DNA of 15,647 bases from CAYOHP01 sp964403795 [NCBI: uncultured bacterium] (GTDB lineage: Bacteria > Muiribacteriota > UBA6191 > CAZXTJ01). The notes below the pieces were generated by a model. The model worked only from the letters and a program-made list of their open reading frames with translations, searched no databases and was not told the origin of the DNA. Where the stretch lies: positions 1 to 15,647 of the forward strand of contig CAYOHP010000150.1 in the NCBI GenBank assembly GCA_964403795.1, in the 5' to 3' direction. Each line of letters starts with the position of its first letter. Position 1 is the stretch's first letter. The position numbers and the translations under genes are program-made. Below, piece after piece: positions 6,881-14,425 of the stretch.

Positions 6881-7684
6881 TCAGATCCCCTGGAACGAGG
6901 GGGTGCGCTTCTCGGTGTAGGCCGCCAGCCCCTCTCGCGAGTCCTGGCTGAGGAACAGCTGCTGCTGGAGCTCGCGTTCGAGAGCGAGCCCCTCCCCGAA
7001 CGGGATCTCGGCGCCCGACTGGCAGGCCCGCTTGATGGCCCCGACCGCCTTGGCCGCCTTCCCCGGCGGCACGAACTGCCGGGCGTAGTCGAGCACTCCC
7101 CTCTGGAAGTCCTCCACGGTCTCGCCCTCGATCAGCCGGTCGACCAGCCCCAGGGAATGGGCCTCGGCCATGTCGAAGGTCCGGCCGGTGGCCATGAGTT
7201 CGATGGCCCGGGCCTTGCCGACCATGCGGACCAGGCGCTGGGTCCCCCCGGTGCCCGGGAGCACCCCCAGGTTCACCTCGGGGAGCCCGAGCTTGCCGGA
7301 GCTCGCCTTCCACCCGACCCGGAGATCGGCGGCCAGCGCCACCTCGAGCCCACCGCCCACGGCGTGGCCGTTCAGGGCGGCGATCACGATCTTGGAGGTC
7401 GCCTCCAGCCGGCACAGGGTCTCGTTGGCGTGCAGGCAGAACCAGTACTTGAACCGGGGTGTGACGGCCTGGAGCATCTTGATGTCGGCCCCGGCCGAGA
7501 AGAACTTGGCGCCCTCCCCGGTCAGCACGATCGCGAACACGTCGTCGTCGAAGCGGGCCTCCAGGATGGCCCGGTCGAGATCCCGCATCAGTTCGTGCGT
7601 GTAGCAGTTGGCGGGTGCATTGGCCAGGGTGAGGACCGCCACCCCGTCCTCCACCCGGTATCCGACGAGCGCGCTCTCCGCCAT
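6881..7684 (-). CDS. Enoyl-CoA hydratase/isomerase family protein (crotonase), first gene of the unit
   Basis: This encodes 267 aa from an ATG at 7684, with GGAGGA 5 bases upstream; a GTG at 7726 in the same frame is less likely because it has no such site. Crotonase landmarks are FFSAGADIKML (61-71), HAVGGGLEVALAAD (107-120) and LGLPEVNLGVLPGTGGTQRL (132-151). Glu114 and Glu136 occupy the two catalytic glutamate positions. The N-terminal NAPANCYTHELMRDLD and the FKYWFCLHANETL segment belong to a distinct subfamily of short-chain hydratases, so this protein is not a recent duplicate of its neighbour. It leads a three-gene unit with another crotonase and a thiolase, implying acyl-CoA degradation in the cytoplasm. 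Its substrate is unknown. Confidence 0.93.
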   Translation of the reverse strand: MAESALVGYRVEDGVAVLTLANAPANCYTHELMRDLDRAILEARFDDDVFAIVLTGEGAKFFSAGADIKMLQAVTPRFKYWFCLHANETLCRLEATSKIVIAALNGHAVGGGLEVALAADLRVGWKASSGKLGLPEVNLGVLPGTGGTQRLVRMVGKARAIELMATGRTFDMAEAHSLGLVDRLIEGETVEDFQRGVLDYARQFVPPGKAAKAVGAIKRACQSGAEIPFGEGLALERELQQQLFLSQDSREGLAAYTEKRTPSFQGI

Positions 7685-7813
7685 GCGAGTCCTCCGACCG
7701 GCCGCTCCCATGGGAGCCTGTCGCACCCGGGTCGGCCGGGAGCGAGCCTATTGCGGCTCGGCAACGAGGGGCAAGACGGTTGCTCGGCCCCGGCACCCCT
7801 CCTGGAGGTTCCC
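7685..7813. promoter_or_regulatory. Divergent upstream region with a perfect palindrome
   Basis: These 129 bases separate the crotonase unit (minus) from the small membrane protein gene (plus). A perfect 14-base palindrome, GCTCCCATGGGAGC, lies at 7704-7717, about 20 bases before the crotonase ATG and directly before its GGAGGA site. A second short inverted repeat, CGAGCC-TATTGC-GGCTCG, lies near 7744-7761. They could be regulator sites or a 5' UTR hairpin for the catabolic unit. No regulator gene sits next to it, and no clear -35/-10 pair was recognised. Confidence 0.35.
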
Positions 7814-8251
7814 GTGGATCTCGTCTGTTCCCTGGTCACCGCCTGCGCCGGTCTGCTCGTCTGGGCGCTGGTCACCACCCGGCTCGTCCCCCTGGTGCTC
7901 CTCTCCCATCGAGTCTCCACCCCGGAGTTCGCGGCCGCGGTCGGCCCGGTGCTCTTCGCCCTCGGACTGGTCTGGGCGGTGGTCGACGTGGTGGTCCTGA
8001 CTCCTTCGGAGGCGGTCGACCTGGCGACCCTGGAACGCTCCGACTGGAGGGCACGGACCGCCAGCGAGAGCGACACCTCCCGGTTCCTGGGTGGGCTCCT
8101 CACCTCGGTTCCCGGTCCGGTCGGGTTGGCCGCTTGCGTGGGGGGGGATGTGGCCGGGGCCCTGGCCTTCTCCTACCACGCAGTGCTCTTCTTCCCGTCC
8201 CTGGCCATCGGCGGCCTGGTGGGAGCGGTGAAGGCGATAGAGGCTGCCTAG
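7814..8251 (+). CDS. Small multi-pass membrane protein, unknown function
   Basis: This encodes 145 aa from a GTG at 7814, chosen because GGAGG lies 5 bases upstream (TTCCC spacer) and hydrophobic sequence begins immediately. Likely membrane segments are about 3-31 (possibly one long or re-entrant), 40-62, about 92-118 and 121-142. A polar loop with acidic and Arg residues lies at 63-90 (TPSEAVDLATLERSDWRAR). It contains four Cys (5, 11, 108 and one only if the start extends; three are certain within the chosen frame). I do not recognise the family. It stands alone on the plus strand between two minus-strand units, divergent from the crotonase gene and convergent with the kinase gene. Its TAG and the kinase TAG share one CTAG (8248-8251). 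Hydrophobic pattern and ribosome site support a real gene; function is unknown. Confidence 0.72.
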   Translation: MDLVCSLVTACAGLLVWALVTTRLVPLVLLSHRVSTPEFAAAVGPVLFALGLVWAVVDVVVLTPSEAVDLATLERSDWRARTASESDTSRFLGGLLTSVPGPVGLAACVGGDVAGALAFSYHAVLFFPSLAIGGLVGAVKAIEAA

Positions 8252-11200
8252 CCCGGAGCCGACAGCTCCCGGATCCTGCGGTTCACCGGGATCCGCTCCA
8301 GGTAGCTCTCGACCAGATCCGGATCGCCGAGCCGGGCCGCCCGCGCCTCGATCGTCGCCAGGGCTTCCGCCAGCACCTCCGCCGCCTCCGGCCGGCCCAG
8401 GGCCGCCAGCACCAGGTGACGTGCCAGCAGGACCTCGGGCACCCGGACCAGGTTCCGGACCGGTCCCTGGAGCCAGGCCGCGGCCTCGTCCGACAACCGG
8501 GCCGCCTCCTCGGTCCGCCCCTGCGCCAGCCGGATCGCCGCCAGGTTGGAGGCGGCCAGGATCCGGACTGCCGGGAGCTCCACCTTGCCGGCCCGGGCGA
8601 AGGCGGTGCGCCCGAGCACCTCCCCGGCCGGGTCGAGGTCGCCGGCGATCGCCCGGTGGCTCCGGGAGAGGCCCACCATGGCCTCGATCAGGGCCCCGGA
8701 GGCGCCGATCTCCTCGGCGAGTTCGCGGGCCTCCAGGAAGCAGGAGCGGGCCTCCTCGGGATCCGAGAGGTCGAGCAGGGCGCGCCCCATCTCGATCCGG
8801 TTGAGCGCCGCCCCCTTGCGGTAGCCGATCCTCCGGTCGTTCTCGAGCGCGGCCCCGAACTCGGCCAGCCCCTCCCGGTACCGCCCGACCCCCACATGGA
8901 ACTCGCCCAGGTGCCGGAGTTCCCGGCCCACCCCGCGCAGCTCGCCGAGCTGGCGATCGAGCCCCAGGGCCATCTCGGCCGCCTGGAGCGCCATGGCCAC
9001 CTCGCCGTGGGCGTAGCGGTTGAGCGCCAGCGAGAGCAGGCTCGCCGCCTGCCCCGCCTTGTCGCCGCACCCGGCGTAGAGCGAGGCCGCCCGGCCGTGG
9101 TGGAGCAGCGAGGTCTCGATCTCCCCGGTCAGGTTGGCGATGCTCCCGAGGTTGCGCCAGGCCAGGGCGGAGCCCGGGATGTCCCCGGCCCGCTCGGCGC
9201 TCGCCAGGGCGGCCTCGGCATGGCGCTTGGCCTGGACGCAGTCCCCCCGGTTCCACCAGTGGTACCAGGAGCGGCGGTTCTCCACCGAGGCGATCCGGAC
9301 CGGCTCCCCCAGGCGCTCCGCCAGGGTCGCCAGCTCCTCGAGGGCCCGCCCCTGCTCCTCGACGCGACCGGTCAGTTCCAGCACCTGCACCCGGTGCCCC
9401 AGGATCTCGAAGCGGACCGCCGGATCGTCCCCGGTGCGGGACAGCAGCCGGAGCGCCTCGTCGGCCCAGGTCAGGGCAGCGGCGACGTCGTAGCGGGCCA
9501 CCGCCCGCACCAGGGCGGCCCGGGTCGCCTCCAGGGCCTTCCCCGGCTGATCGGAGCGATTGAAGTGGAAGGCCAGGTCGTCGGCCGGCGCCGCGCTCTC
9601 GCCGGCATGCACCAGAGCCAACCCCTGCGCCGCCAGGCCATGGAGCAGCTGGCGGTTGGAGGCGAGCAGGGTCGAGTAGACGGCATCCCGGGTCACCTCC
9701 TCGCGGAAGCGCCACGGACCCGTCCCCTCGGGAGGCACCAGGAAGCGGGCCGCCTCGAGCCGGGCGAGCGCCGCCTCCAGGGACTCCCCCTCGGGTCGGA
9801 GGTGCCGGTCCATCTCGTCGAGGACCTCGGCCTCGAACCGGGCACCCAGCACCGAGGCCAGCTGCAGCACCTCCCGCTCCCTGCGGGGGAGCAGGTCGAA
9901 GCGCGACAGGACCACGGCCTGGACGGTCCCCGGCACCTCGGGGAGGCCCGCCGGATCGGTACCCCGATCGAGCAGGTACTCCACGCCCTGCCCGAGGAAC
10001 AGCGGGTTGCCGCCGGAGCGGGCCACCACCGCCTCGGCACTGGCGTCGTCCAGGCGACGGCCGTCGAGGGCCTCCTCGACCAGCCGCCGGGAGGCCTCCC
10101 GGTCGAGCGGCGCCAGGTCGAGGGACCGGAAGGCGGTCACCCGCTTCCATCGCTCCGGGATGGGGAAACCGAAGCGATGGAGCAGGATCACCATCACCGT
10201 CCCGTCCAGGCTGACCAGCAGGTTCTCGATGACCTCCCGGGACGATTCGTCGCGCCACTGGAAATCCTGGAACACCAGTACCAGCGGTCCGGCTTCCTTC
10301 CGGGGCGCGGCCGCGGCCTGGCGCACGGCCGCCTCCACGGCTTCCACCACGGCCTGCTTCAGGGCAGTGGGCGAGAGTTCCGCGGGCCGGGGCAAGCCCA
10401 GCACGAAGCCGAGCGCGGCGGACCTCGTGCTCGCCTCGGGGACCCCCTCCAGGGAGGCCTCGATCCCTGCCCGGATCGCCTCCTGGGTCGCCCCCCCCGG
10501 GATCGCCAGCAGGTCGGAGAGCGCCCGCCCGATGCAGAGGTAGGGAGTGCGCTCGTAGGAGGAGGCCGGTGCCCACACCGCCCGAACGCCCCCGGTTCCG
10601 CCGGGCCTCGCCAGGAACTCCTGGACCAGCCGGGTCTTCCCCACCCCCGGCTCGCCCGCGATCGCCACCACCCATGGCCGCGGTCCCGGCTCCCGGATCG
10701 CCTCCTGCCACCATCCGAGCAGGGTGGCGAGCTCGCGCTCGCGTCCGACCAGCGGCAGTCGCGCCCGGGTGGAAGGCCGGGAGCCGCCCCCCGGCACTCC
10801 TTCCACGAGCCCCTCCACGAGGACGCCCCCGGAGCCCAGCGGCCGGGTCCGAAATCCCTCCCCGAGCCGCTCGCAGGCAGCCTCCGTCACCCTCACCCGG
10901 CCTGGCTCGAGTTCCGCCCCGGGTGCGAGCAAGGGCAGATCGACCGGATCGATAGCGCCCCGCTCGCCCACCGTGACCCGCGCCAGGTCGATGCCGACGC
11001 CGGCCTTCACCGACAGCCCCCGGCTCGCCAGCAGGCGCTCGATGGCCGAGACCTTCTCGAGGATCCCGAGCCCGGCGCGCACCGCCTGCTCTACGTCGGT
11101 CCCGGCCGTGGTCCGGCTCCCGAACCAGCCGAAGAGGCCGTCCTCCCGGAAGCCGTCCACCGCCCCGCCGAAGCGTTCCACTTCGGCGGCGAGCGCCCTC

Positions 11201-12279
11201 TGGATCCGGTCCCGGGCGAAACCCGCGGCGGCCTCCCCGCCCTCGAGCCTTCCCAGTCCCGACAGCCGGACCACCAGCAGGGTCACGTCCCGGACCTCGC
11301 CCTCGGCGAGCTCGATCCGCTCCCGGGCCGGCAGCGCCTCCAGGGCCATCCGGTCGAGGTCGGCGCAGAGGAGCGCCTCCCACGACTCGTCGGCCGCCGG
11401 CAGGTCCTCGGTGATCCGGTACTCGGCGAGCGCGGCGGAGAGTTCCCGCTTGAACCGGTCGACGGTGGGGAACCGGTCCTCGGGGCGGGTGGCCAGGCTC
11501 GACGCCACTACCTGGGCGAGCCGGGCGGTGATGCCGGAGGCGAACTCGGTGACCGCGGGAGCCGGCTCATGCACCTTCTGCATGACCTCGCCGGGGCCGA
11601 ACGGGACCCTCCCGGAGAGCAACTGGAAGAGCAGCACCCCCAGCGAGTAGACGTCGGTCTGAGGTCCCACCGGACGCCCGGTGAGCTGCTCCGGGGAGGC
11701 GTAGAGCGGCGTTCCCATGCGCTCCCCGCTGTGGGTCAGCTCGGTCAACTCCATGACCTTGGCGAGCCCGAAATCCACGACCCGGACCCCGCCGTCGGGC
11801 ATCACGAAGAGGTTCTCCGGCTTCAGGTCGCGGTGGAGCACGCCCTTGAAGTGGGCGTGGACCAGCGCCTCGGACACCTCGAGCACCACCGTGAGCGCCT
11901 CCCGGACGTCGCTCCAGTCGCGCTCGGCCATCCAGTCCGCCAGGGTCCGGCCCTGGACCAGGTCCATCACGAAGCACGGGACGTGGACGCCCCGGACGAT
12001 CTCGCGGACCCGGACGATCGAGGGGTGCGAGAGCCGGGCCAGGGCTTCGGCCTCGCGCACGAAGCGCACCCGGACCAGCTCGCTCGCCAGGAGCACATGG
12101 GGCGGCACCGTCTTCACCGCCACCGGCTCCCCGGTCTCCCGGTCGAGGGCTCGAAACAGCGTGCCCATGCCGCCCGAGGCCAAGGGCTCGAGGTCCTGGT
12201 AGCGCTCGGGGAGTTCCTCCCGGACGAGCTGGAGGACGGACCTCTCGAGCAGGTACCGCACCTCTTCGGGGCTCGCCAC
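8248..12279 (-). CDS. Ser/Thr protein kinase fused to degenerate cyclase-homology, AAA ATPase and TPR regions
   Basis: This encodes 1343 aa from a GTG at 12279 with GGGAGG 4 bases upstream. A Hanks-type kinase domain covers about 27-287: Gly loop ASGGMG (34-39), Lys56, Glu76, HRDLKPEN (149-156, Asp151 catalytic), DFG (169-171) and SPE (195-197), so it looks active. Residues about 328-482 resemble a class III nucleotidyl cyclase homology domain (VTLLVVRLSGL, then FGGAVDGFREDGLFGWFG), but the first metal Asp is replaced by Arg338 while Asp380 remains. An AAA/NTPase follows with Walker A GEPGVGKT (542-549) and a Walker B-like LVLVFQDFQWRD (666-677). From about 900 to the end there are TPR-like helices. 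No membrane segment is seen, so it should be cytoplasmic. The kinase-AAA-TPR order is known from PknK-like and myxobacterial signalling proteins. Targets are unknown. It is last in a minus-strand run after the esterase (63-base gap). Confidence 0.93.
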   Translation of the reverse strand: MASPEEVRYLLERSVLQLVREELPERYQDLEPLASGGMGTLFRALDRETGEPVAVKTVPPHVLLASELVRVRFVREAEALARLSHPSIVRVREIVRGVHVPCFVMDLVQGRTLADWMAERDWSDVREALTVVLEVSEALVHAHFKGVLHRDLKPENLFVMPDGGVRVVDFGLAKVMELTELTHSGERMGTPLYASPEQLTGRPVGPQTDVYSLGVLLFQLLSGRVPFGPGEVMQKVHEPAPAVTEFASGITARLAQVVASSLATRPEDRFPTVDRFKRELSAALAEYRITEDLPAADESWEALLCADLDRMALEALPARERIELAEGEVRDVTLLVVRLSGLGRLEGGEAAAGFARDRIQRALAAEVERFGGAVDGFREDGLFGWFGSRTTAGTDVEQAVRAGLGILEKVSAIERLLASRGLSVKAGVGIDLARVTVGERGAIDPVDLPLLAPGAELEPGRVRVTEAACERLGEGFRTRPLGSGGVLVEGLVEGVPGGGSRPSTRARLPLVGRERELATLLGWWQEAIREPGPRPWVVAIAGEPGVGKTRLVQEFLARPGGTGGVRAVWAPASSYERTPYLCIGRALSDLLAIPGGATQEAIRAGIEASLEGVPEASTRSAALGFVLGLPRPAELSPTALKQAVVEAVEAAVRQAAAAPRKEAGPLVLVFQDFQWRDESSREVIENLLVSLDGTVMVILLHRFGFPIPERWKRVTAFRSLDLAPLDREASRRLVEEALDGRRLDDASAEAVVARSGGNPLFLGQGVEYLLDRGTDPAGLPEVPGTVQAVVLSRFDLLPRREREVLQLASVLGARFEAEVLDEMDRHLRPEGESLEAALARLEAARFLVPPEGTGPWRFREEVTRDAVYSTLLASNRQLLHGLAAQGLALVHAGESAAPADDLAFHFNRSDQPGKALEATRAALVRAVARYDVAAALTWADEALRLLSRTGDDPAVRFEILGHRVQVLELTGRVEEQGRALEELATLAERLGEPVRIASVENRRSWYHWWNRGDCVQAKRHAEAALASAERAGDIPGSALAWRNLGSIANLTGEIETSLLHHGRAASLYAGCGDKAGQAASLLSLALNRYAHGEVAMALQAAEMALGLDRQLGELRGVGRELRHLGEFHVGVGRYREGLAEFGAALENDRRIGYRKGAALNRIEMGRALLDLSDPEEARSCFLEARELAEEIGASGALIEAMVGLSRSHRAIAGDLDPAGEVLGRTAFARAGKVELPAVRILAASNLAAIRLAQGRTEEAARLSDEAAAWLQGPVRNLVRVPEVLLARHLVLAALGRPEAAEVLAEALATIEARAARLGDPDLVESYLERIPVNRRIRELSAPG

Positions 12280-12342
12280 GTCGCCTCCCGGTCGGCGGCC
12301 AGGGTACCCGAAACCGGTCGGGATCCTCGATCCTCGCGACCC

Positions 12343-12993
12343 TCAGGGAGCCAGCAGCGGAGCCAGGAAGGCAGCCATGCGGTCGGCCACCACCGCGTAC
12401 CCGTCGGGGTTGGGGTGCAACCCGTCGGGGAAGTTCAGCTCGGGGCGGGCCGCCACCCCCTCGAGCAGGAAGGGCAGGAGGGGGATCCCGAGCTCCTCGG
12501 CGAGTCTCGGGAAAATGGCGGCATAGCCTTCCCGGTACTCGGCCGGGAAGTCCGGAGGCATGCGCATCCCGGCGAGTCCCACCCGGACGCCTCCCTCCCG
12601 GGCCCGTTCCACGATCCGCCGCAGGTTCTCCTCGATGCCCGCCAGCGGGAAGCGCCGCAGGCCATCGTTGGCCCCCAGGGCCACCACCAGCAGGTCGGGC
12701 GCCTCGGCGAGGGCCGCCTCCAGTCGCCCCAGGCCTCCCCCGGTTGTGTCCCCGGAGATCCCGTGGTTCCGGACCTCGACGCGGAGGCCTCGGCCTTCGA
12801 GCAGCTTCGCCACCCGGCTCGGGTAGTCCTCGCCCCGGGCGACCCGCCACCCGGCGGTCAGGGAGTCGCCGAGGAAGGCCACCCGCAGGCTTCGCGGGGT
12901 CGGCTCGGCGACCGGTTCCACCTCCGCCTGACAAGCGGCATCGAGGAGCCCGGTGGCCAGCAGCAAGAACCCGAGTCGAGGTCGCGACCGCAT
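12343..12993 (-). CDS. SGNH/GDSL-family esterase (TesA-like) with signal peptide
   Basis: This encodes 216 aa from an ATG at 12993. Its ribosome site is weak (TGGGATCG directly before the ATG), but the preceding stop is only 19 bases upstream, so translational coupling is likely. Residues 1-20 form a signal peptide ending LLDAAC; Cys21 could be lipidated, though Asp at -3 is atypical for a lipobox. All four SGNH blocks are visible: FLGDSLTAG with nucleophile Ser44, Gly81 in HGISGDTTGGG, Asn109 in ALGANDGL, and Asp190/His193 in DGLHPNPDGY. Family members (TesA, arylesterases) hydrolyse acyl esters or thioesters in the periplasm. The substrate here is unknown. It lies between an unknown secreted protein and the giant kinase, which suggests an envelope lipid or polysaccharide ester role by inference only. 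Confidence 0.93.
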   Translation of the reverse strand: MRSRPRLGFLLLATGLLDAACQAEVEPVAEPTPRSLRVAFLGDSLTAGWRVARGEDYPSRVAKLLEGRGLRVEVRNHGISGDTTGGGLGRLEAALAEAPDLLVVALGANDGLRRFPLAGIEENLRRIVERAREGGVRVGLAGMRMPPDFPAEYREGYAAIFPRLAEELGIPLLPFLLEGVAARPELNFPDGLHPNPDGYAVVADRMAAFLAPLLAP

Positions 12994-13012
12994 CGATCCC
13001 AGCGTGCCATGA

Positions 13013-14272
13013 TCAATCGCTGGCAGGCGTACCCGGGGCGGGACGGGTTCCGAGCGGCATCGGGGGGAAGCCCACGTCCATGCCGGCCCAGTTCCGGTCG
13101 ACGAAGACGTTGCGGGGCACGAAGCCGCGTTCCCGGAGGCCGGCGGTGTCGAGCTCGATGGTGCCGGTCATGGTGTGGGTCCCGGACCATCCGTGGTTCG
13201 AGAACCGGTTCCCTCCCGGGGGGATGGTGACCGAGGCGATCATCGGATTTCCCGCGATGGCCTGGAGCTGGCGGGCGGCATCGCCCGGGATCTGGCCGGC
13301 GGCATTGGCCATGGCCTCGCCCCCGGCGTTGCCGAGCCCGCCGTTGGACCAGGCCCGGTAGTTGCCCTGGGTCGAGACGTCGAGGAAGACGCGCCCATCC
13401 GGTCCCACCCGGGGCACCAGGCTGGTGGTGCCCGACCCGCTGACGCCCGCGGTGCGGACCTGGCGACGGGGCAGGAGCCCGGCCGGTCCCGAGCTGTGCA
13501 TCGAGAAGGGAAGGTCGATCGAGCCGTTCCCCGGGTTCACGACCGGGGAGCCCCGGTCCTGGGAGACGCTGGCGATCCGGCGCGGCCGGTTGGGCACGGG
13601 CCGCGACCCGTGGCTGCTCGAGCCGGGCATGGCGGTGGCCAGGCCCTGCTGGAGGGCGTCGTGGGTCATGCGCACGGCCAGTTCCCCGTCCCGGATGGGG
13701 GGCTCGGCGGTGTCGGTGTACCCGATGTAGACCCCCGCGGCCCGTACCGTGGGTGTTCCCCCGGCGAGCGCAGGGTCGATCCGGGCGACCAGCTGGATGG
13801 AGCGACCGCCCCCGAAGCGGGTGAGGACGTCGGCGATCCGGCCCGCGGTCTCCGGGTTCAGGAGCCCGCCTTCCCCTCCTCCCATGCGGCGGAGGTTCTC
13901 GGCGAGTTTGGCGGTGTTCCCCGGAGGGATCCAATAGCTCTTCTCGACCAGCCCGTCGACCATGCGGGTGCGGACGACCACGCCCTCGATCCCGGCGAAG
14001 GCAGCCTCCTGGAAGCGCTGGGCGGCCTGGAGCTGGCCCAGGCCCGAGAGGAGACGGTTTCCCCCGCTCCCGATCCGGTCCAGCAGACCACCGAAGGGAT
14101 TGCGCGGGGTTGCCGGGGGCTCGCCCTCGGCCGGCGGAGTGGGGACCTCGCTCCGGGGCGCACTGCCGGAGTCCGGGAGGGGAGCATCGTCGACGCCCAG
14201 GATGCCTTCGGCGGGAGCGGTGCCCGGACCGGCGAACCAAAGTGCCAGGGCGAGTGCCACGACGTGACGCAA
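13013..14272 (-). CDS. Secreted cysteine-free protein of unknown function
   Basis: This encodes 419 aa from a TTG at 14272, preferred because AGAGAGG lies 6 bases upstream and it yields a clean Sec signal peptide (LRHVVALALALWFAG, cleavage after APA21). The frame is open to 14413, but that extension would put a long polar leader before the signal. After cleavage there is a Pro/Asp-rich linker (about 28-63), a helical region (LLDRI to AAFAGIEG), a section with alternating beta-like strands (SIQLVARIDPALAGG, VRAAGVYIGY) and a Gly/Ser/Asn-rich section. Near the C-terminus come NHGWSGTHTMTGTIEL and VFVDRNWAGMDVGF, followed by a Pro-rich tail. There is no cysteine and no lipobox. I do not recognise the family. 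It is followed 19 bases later by the esterase, so periplasmic or exported partnership with it is inferred. The start codon is uncertain. Confidence 0.72.
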   Translation of the reverse strand: MRHVVALALALWFAGPGTAPAEGILGVDDAPLPDSGSAPRSEVPTPPAEGEPPATPRNPFGGLLDRIGSGGNRLLSGLGQLQAAQRFQEAAFAGIEGVVVRTRMVDGLVEKSYWIPPGNTAKLAENLRRMGGGEGGLLNPETAGRIADVLTRFGGGRSIQLVARIDPALAGGTPTVRAAGVYIGYTDTAEPPIRDGELAVRMTHDALQQGLATAMPGSSSHGSRPVPNRPRRIASVSQDRGSPVVNPGNGSIDLPFSMHSSGPAGLLPRRQVRTAGVSGSGTTSLVPRVGPDGRVFLDVSTQGNYRAWSNGGLGNAGGEAMANAAGQIPGDAARQLQAIAGNPMIASVTIPPGGNRFSNHGWSGTHTMTGTIELDTAGLRERGFVPRNVFVDRNWAGMDVGFPPMPLGTRPAPGTPASD

Positions 14273-14425
14273 GGCGATCCTCTCTGGAGCCCGATCCCGA
14301 CGGGTGCCTGGAAGCAAGCCGGACGCCAGGTTCCCTCGAACGGCTCGGAATGCCGCTGCCGGTCCGGAGCCAAGGGTCCGCGTCGGGCCCCGCGCGGATA
14401 CCGGCCTAGACACCGCCGGCGCGTT
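14273..14425. other. Short intergenic region between the TPR protein and the secreted protein genes
   Basis: These 153 bases separate two minus-strand genes. A weak inverted repeat CCGGC...GCCGG (14401-14419, 5-bp stem, 9-base loop) lies just after the TPR gene stop, without a T run, so it is not a convincing terminator. No promoter boxes stand out. Part of it could still be coding if the secreted protein used an earlier start. Confidence 0.3.

Noticed and set aside
4883-7813. The long plus-strand frame upstream of the small membrane protein, open without stop.
   Set aside because: It is antisense to the thiolase and both crotonases. Only the last 146 codons from the GTG at 7814 have a ribosome site and a hydrophobic protein pattern.
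7748-11383. A 1211-codon minus-strand frame overlapping the kinase gene.
   Set aside because: It is a shifted-frame shadow of the kinase, low in complexity (Gly/Arg/Pro/Ala), with no motif.
12306-12336. Near-tandem GATCCTC repeats in the gap between the esterase and kinase genes.
   Set aside because: Only two 7-base copies, no further structure; not enough to call a regulatory site.
7780-13230. A 1816-codon open frame on the plus strand opposite the kinase and esterase genes.
   Set aside because: Its translation is Arg/Gly/Pro-rich without domain signatures and it lies antisense to well-supported kinase, AAA, TPR and SGNH genes. Long antisense frames are expected at this GC content.
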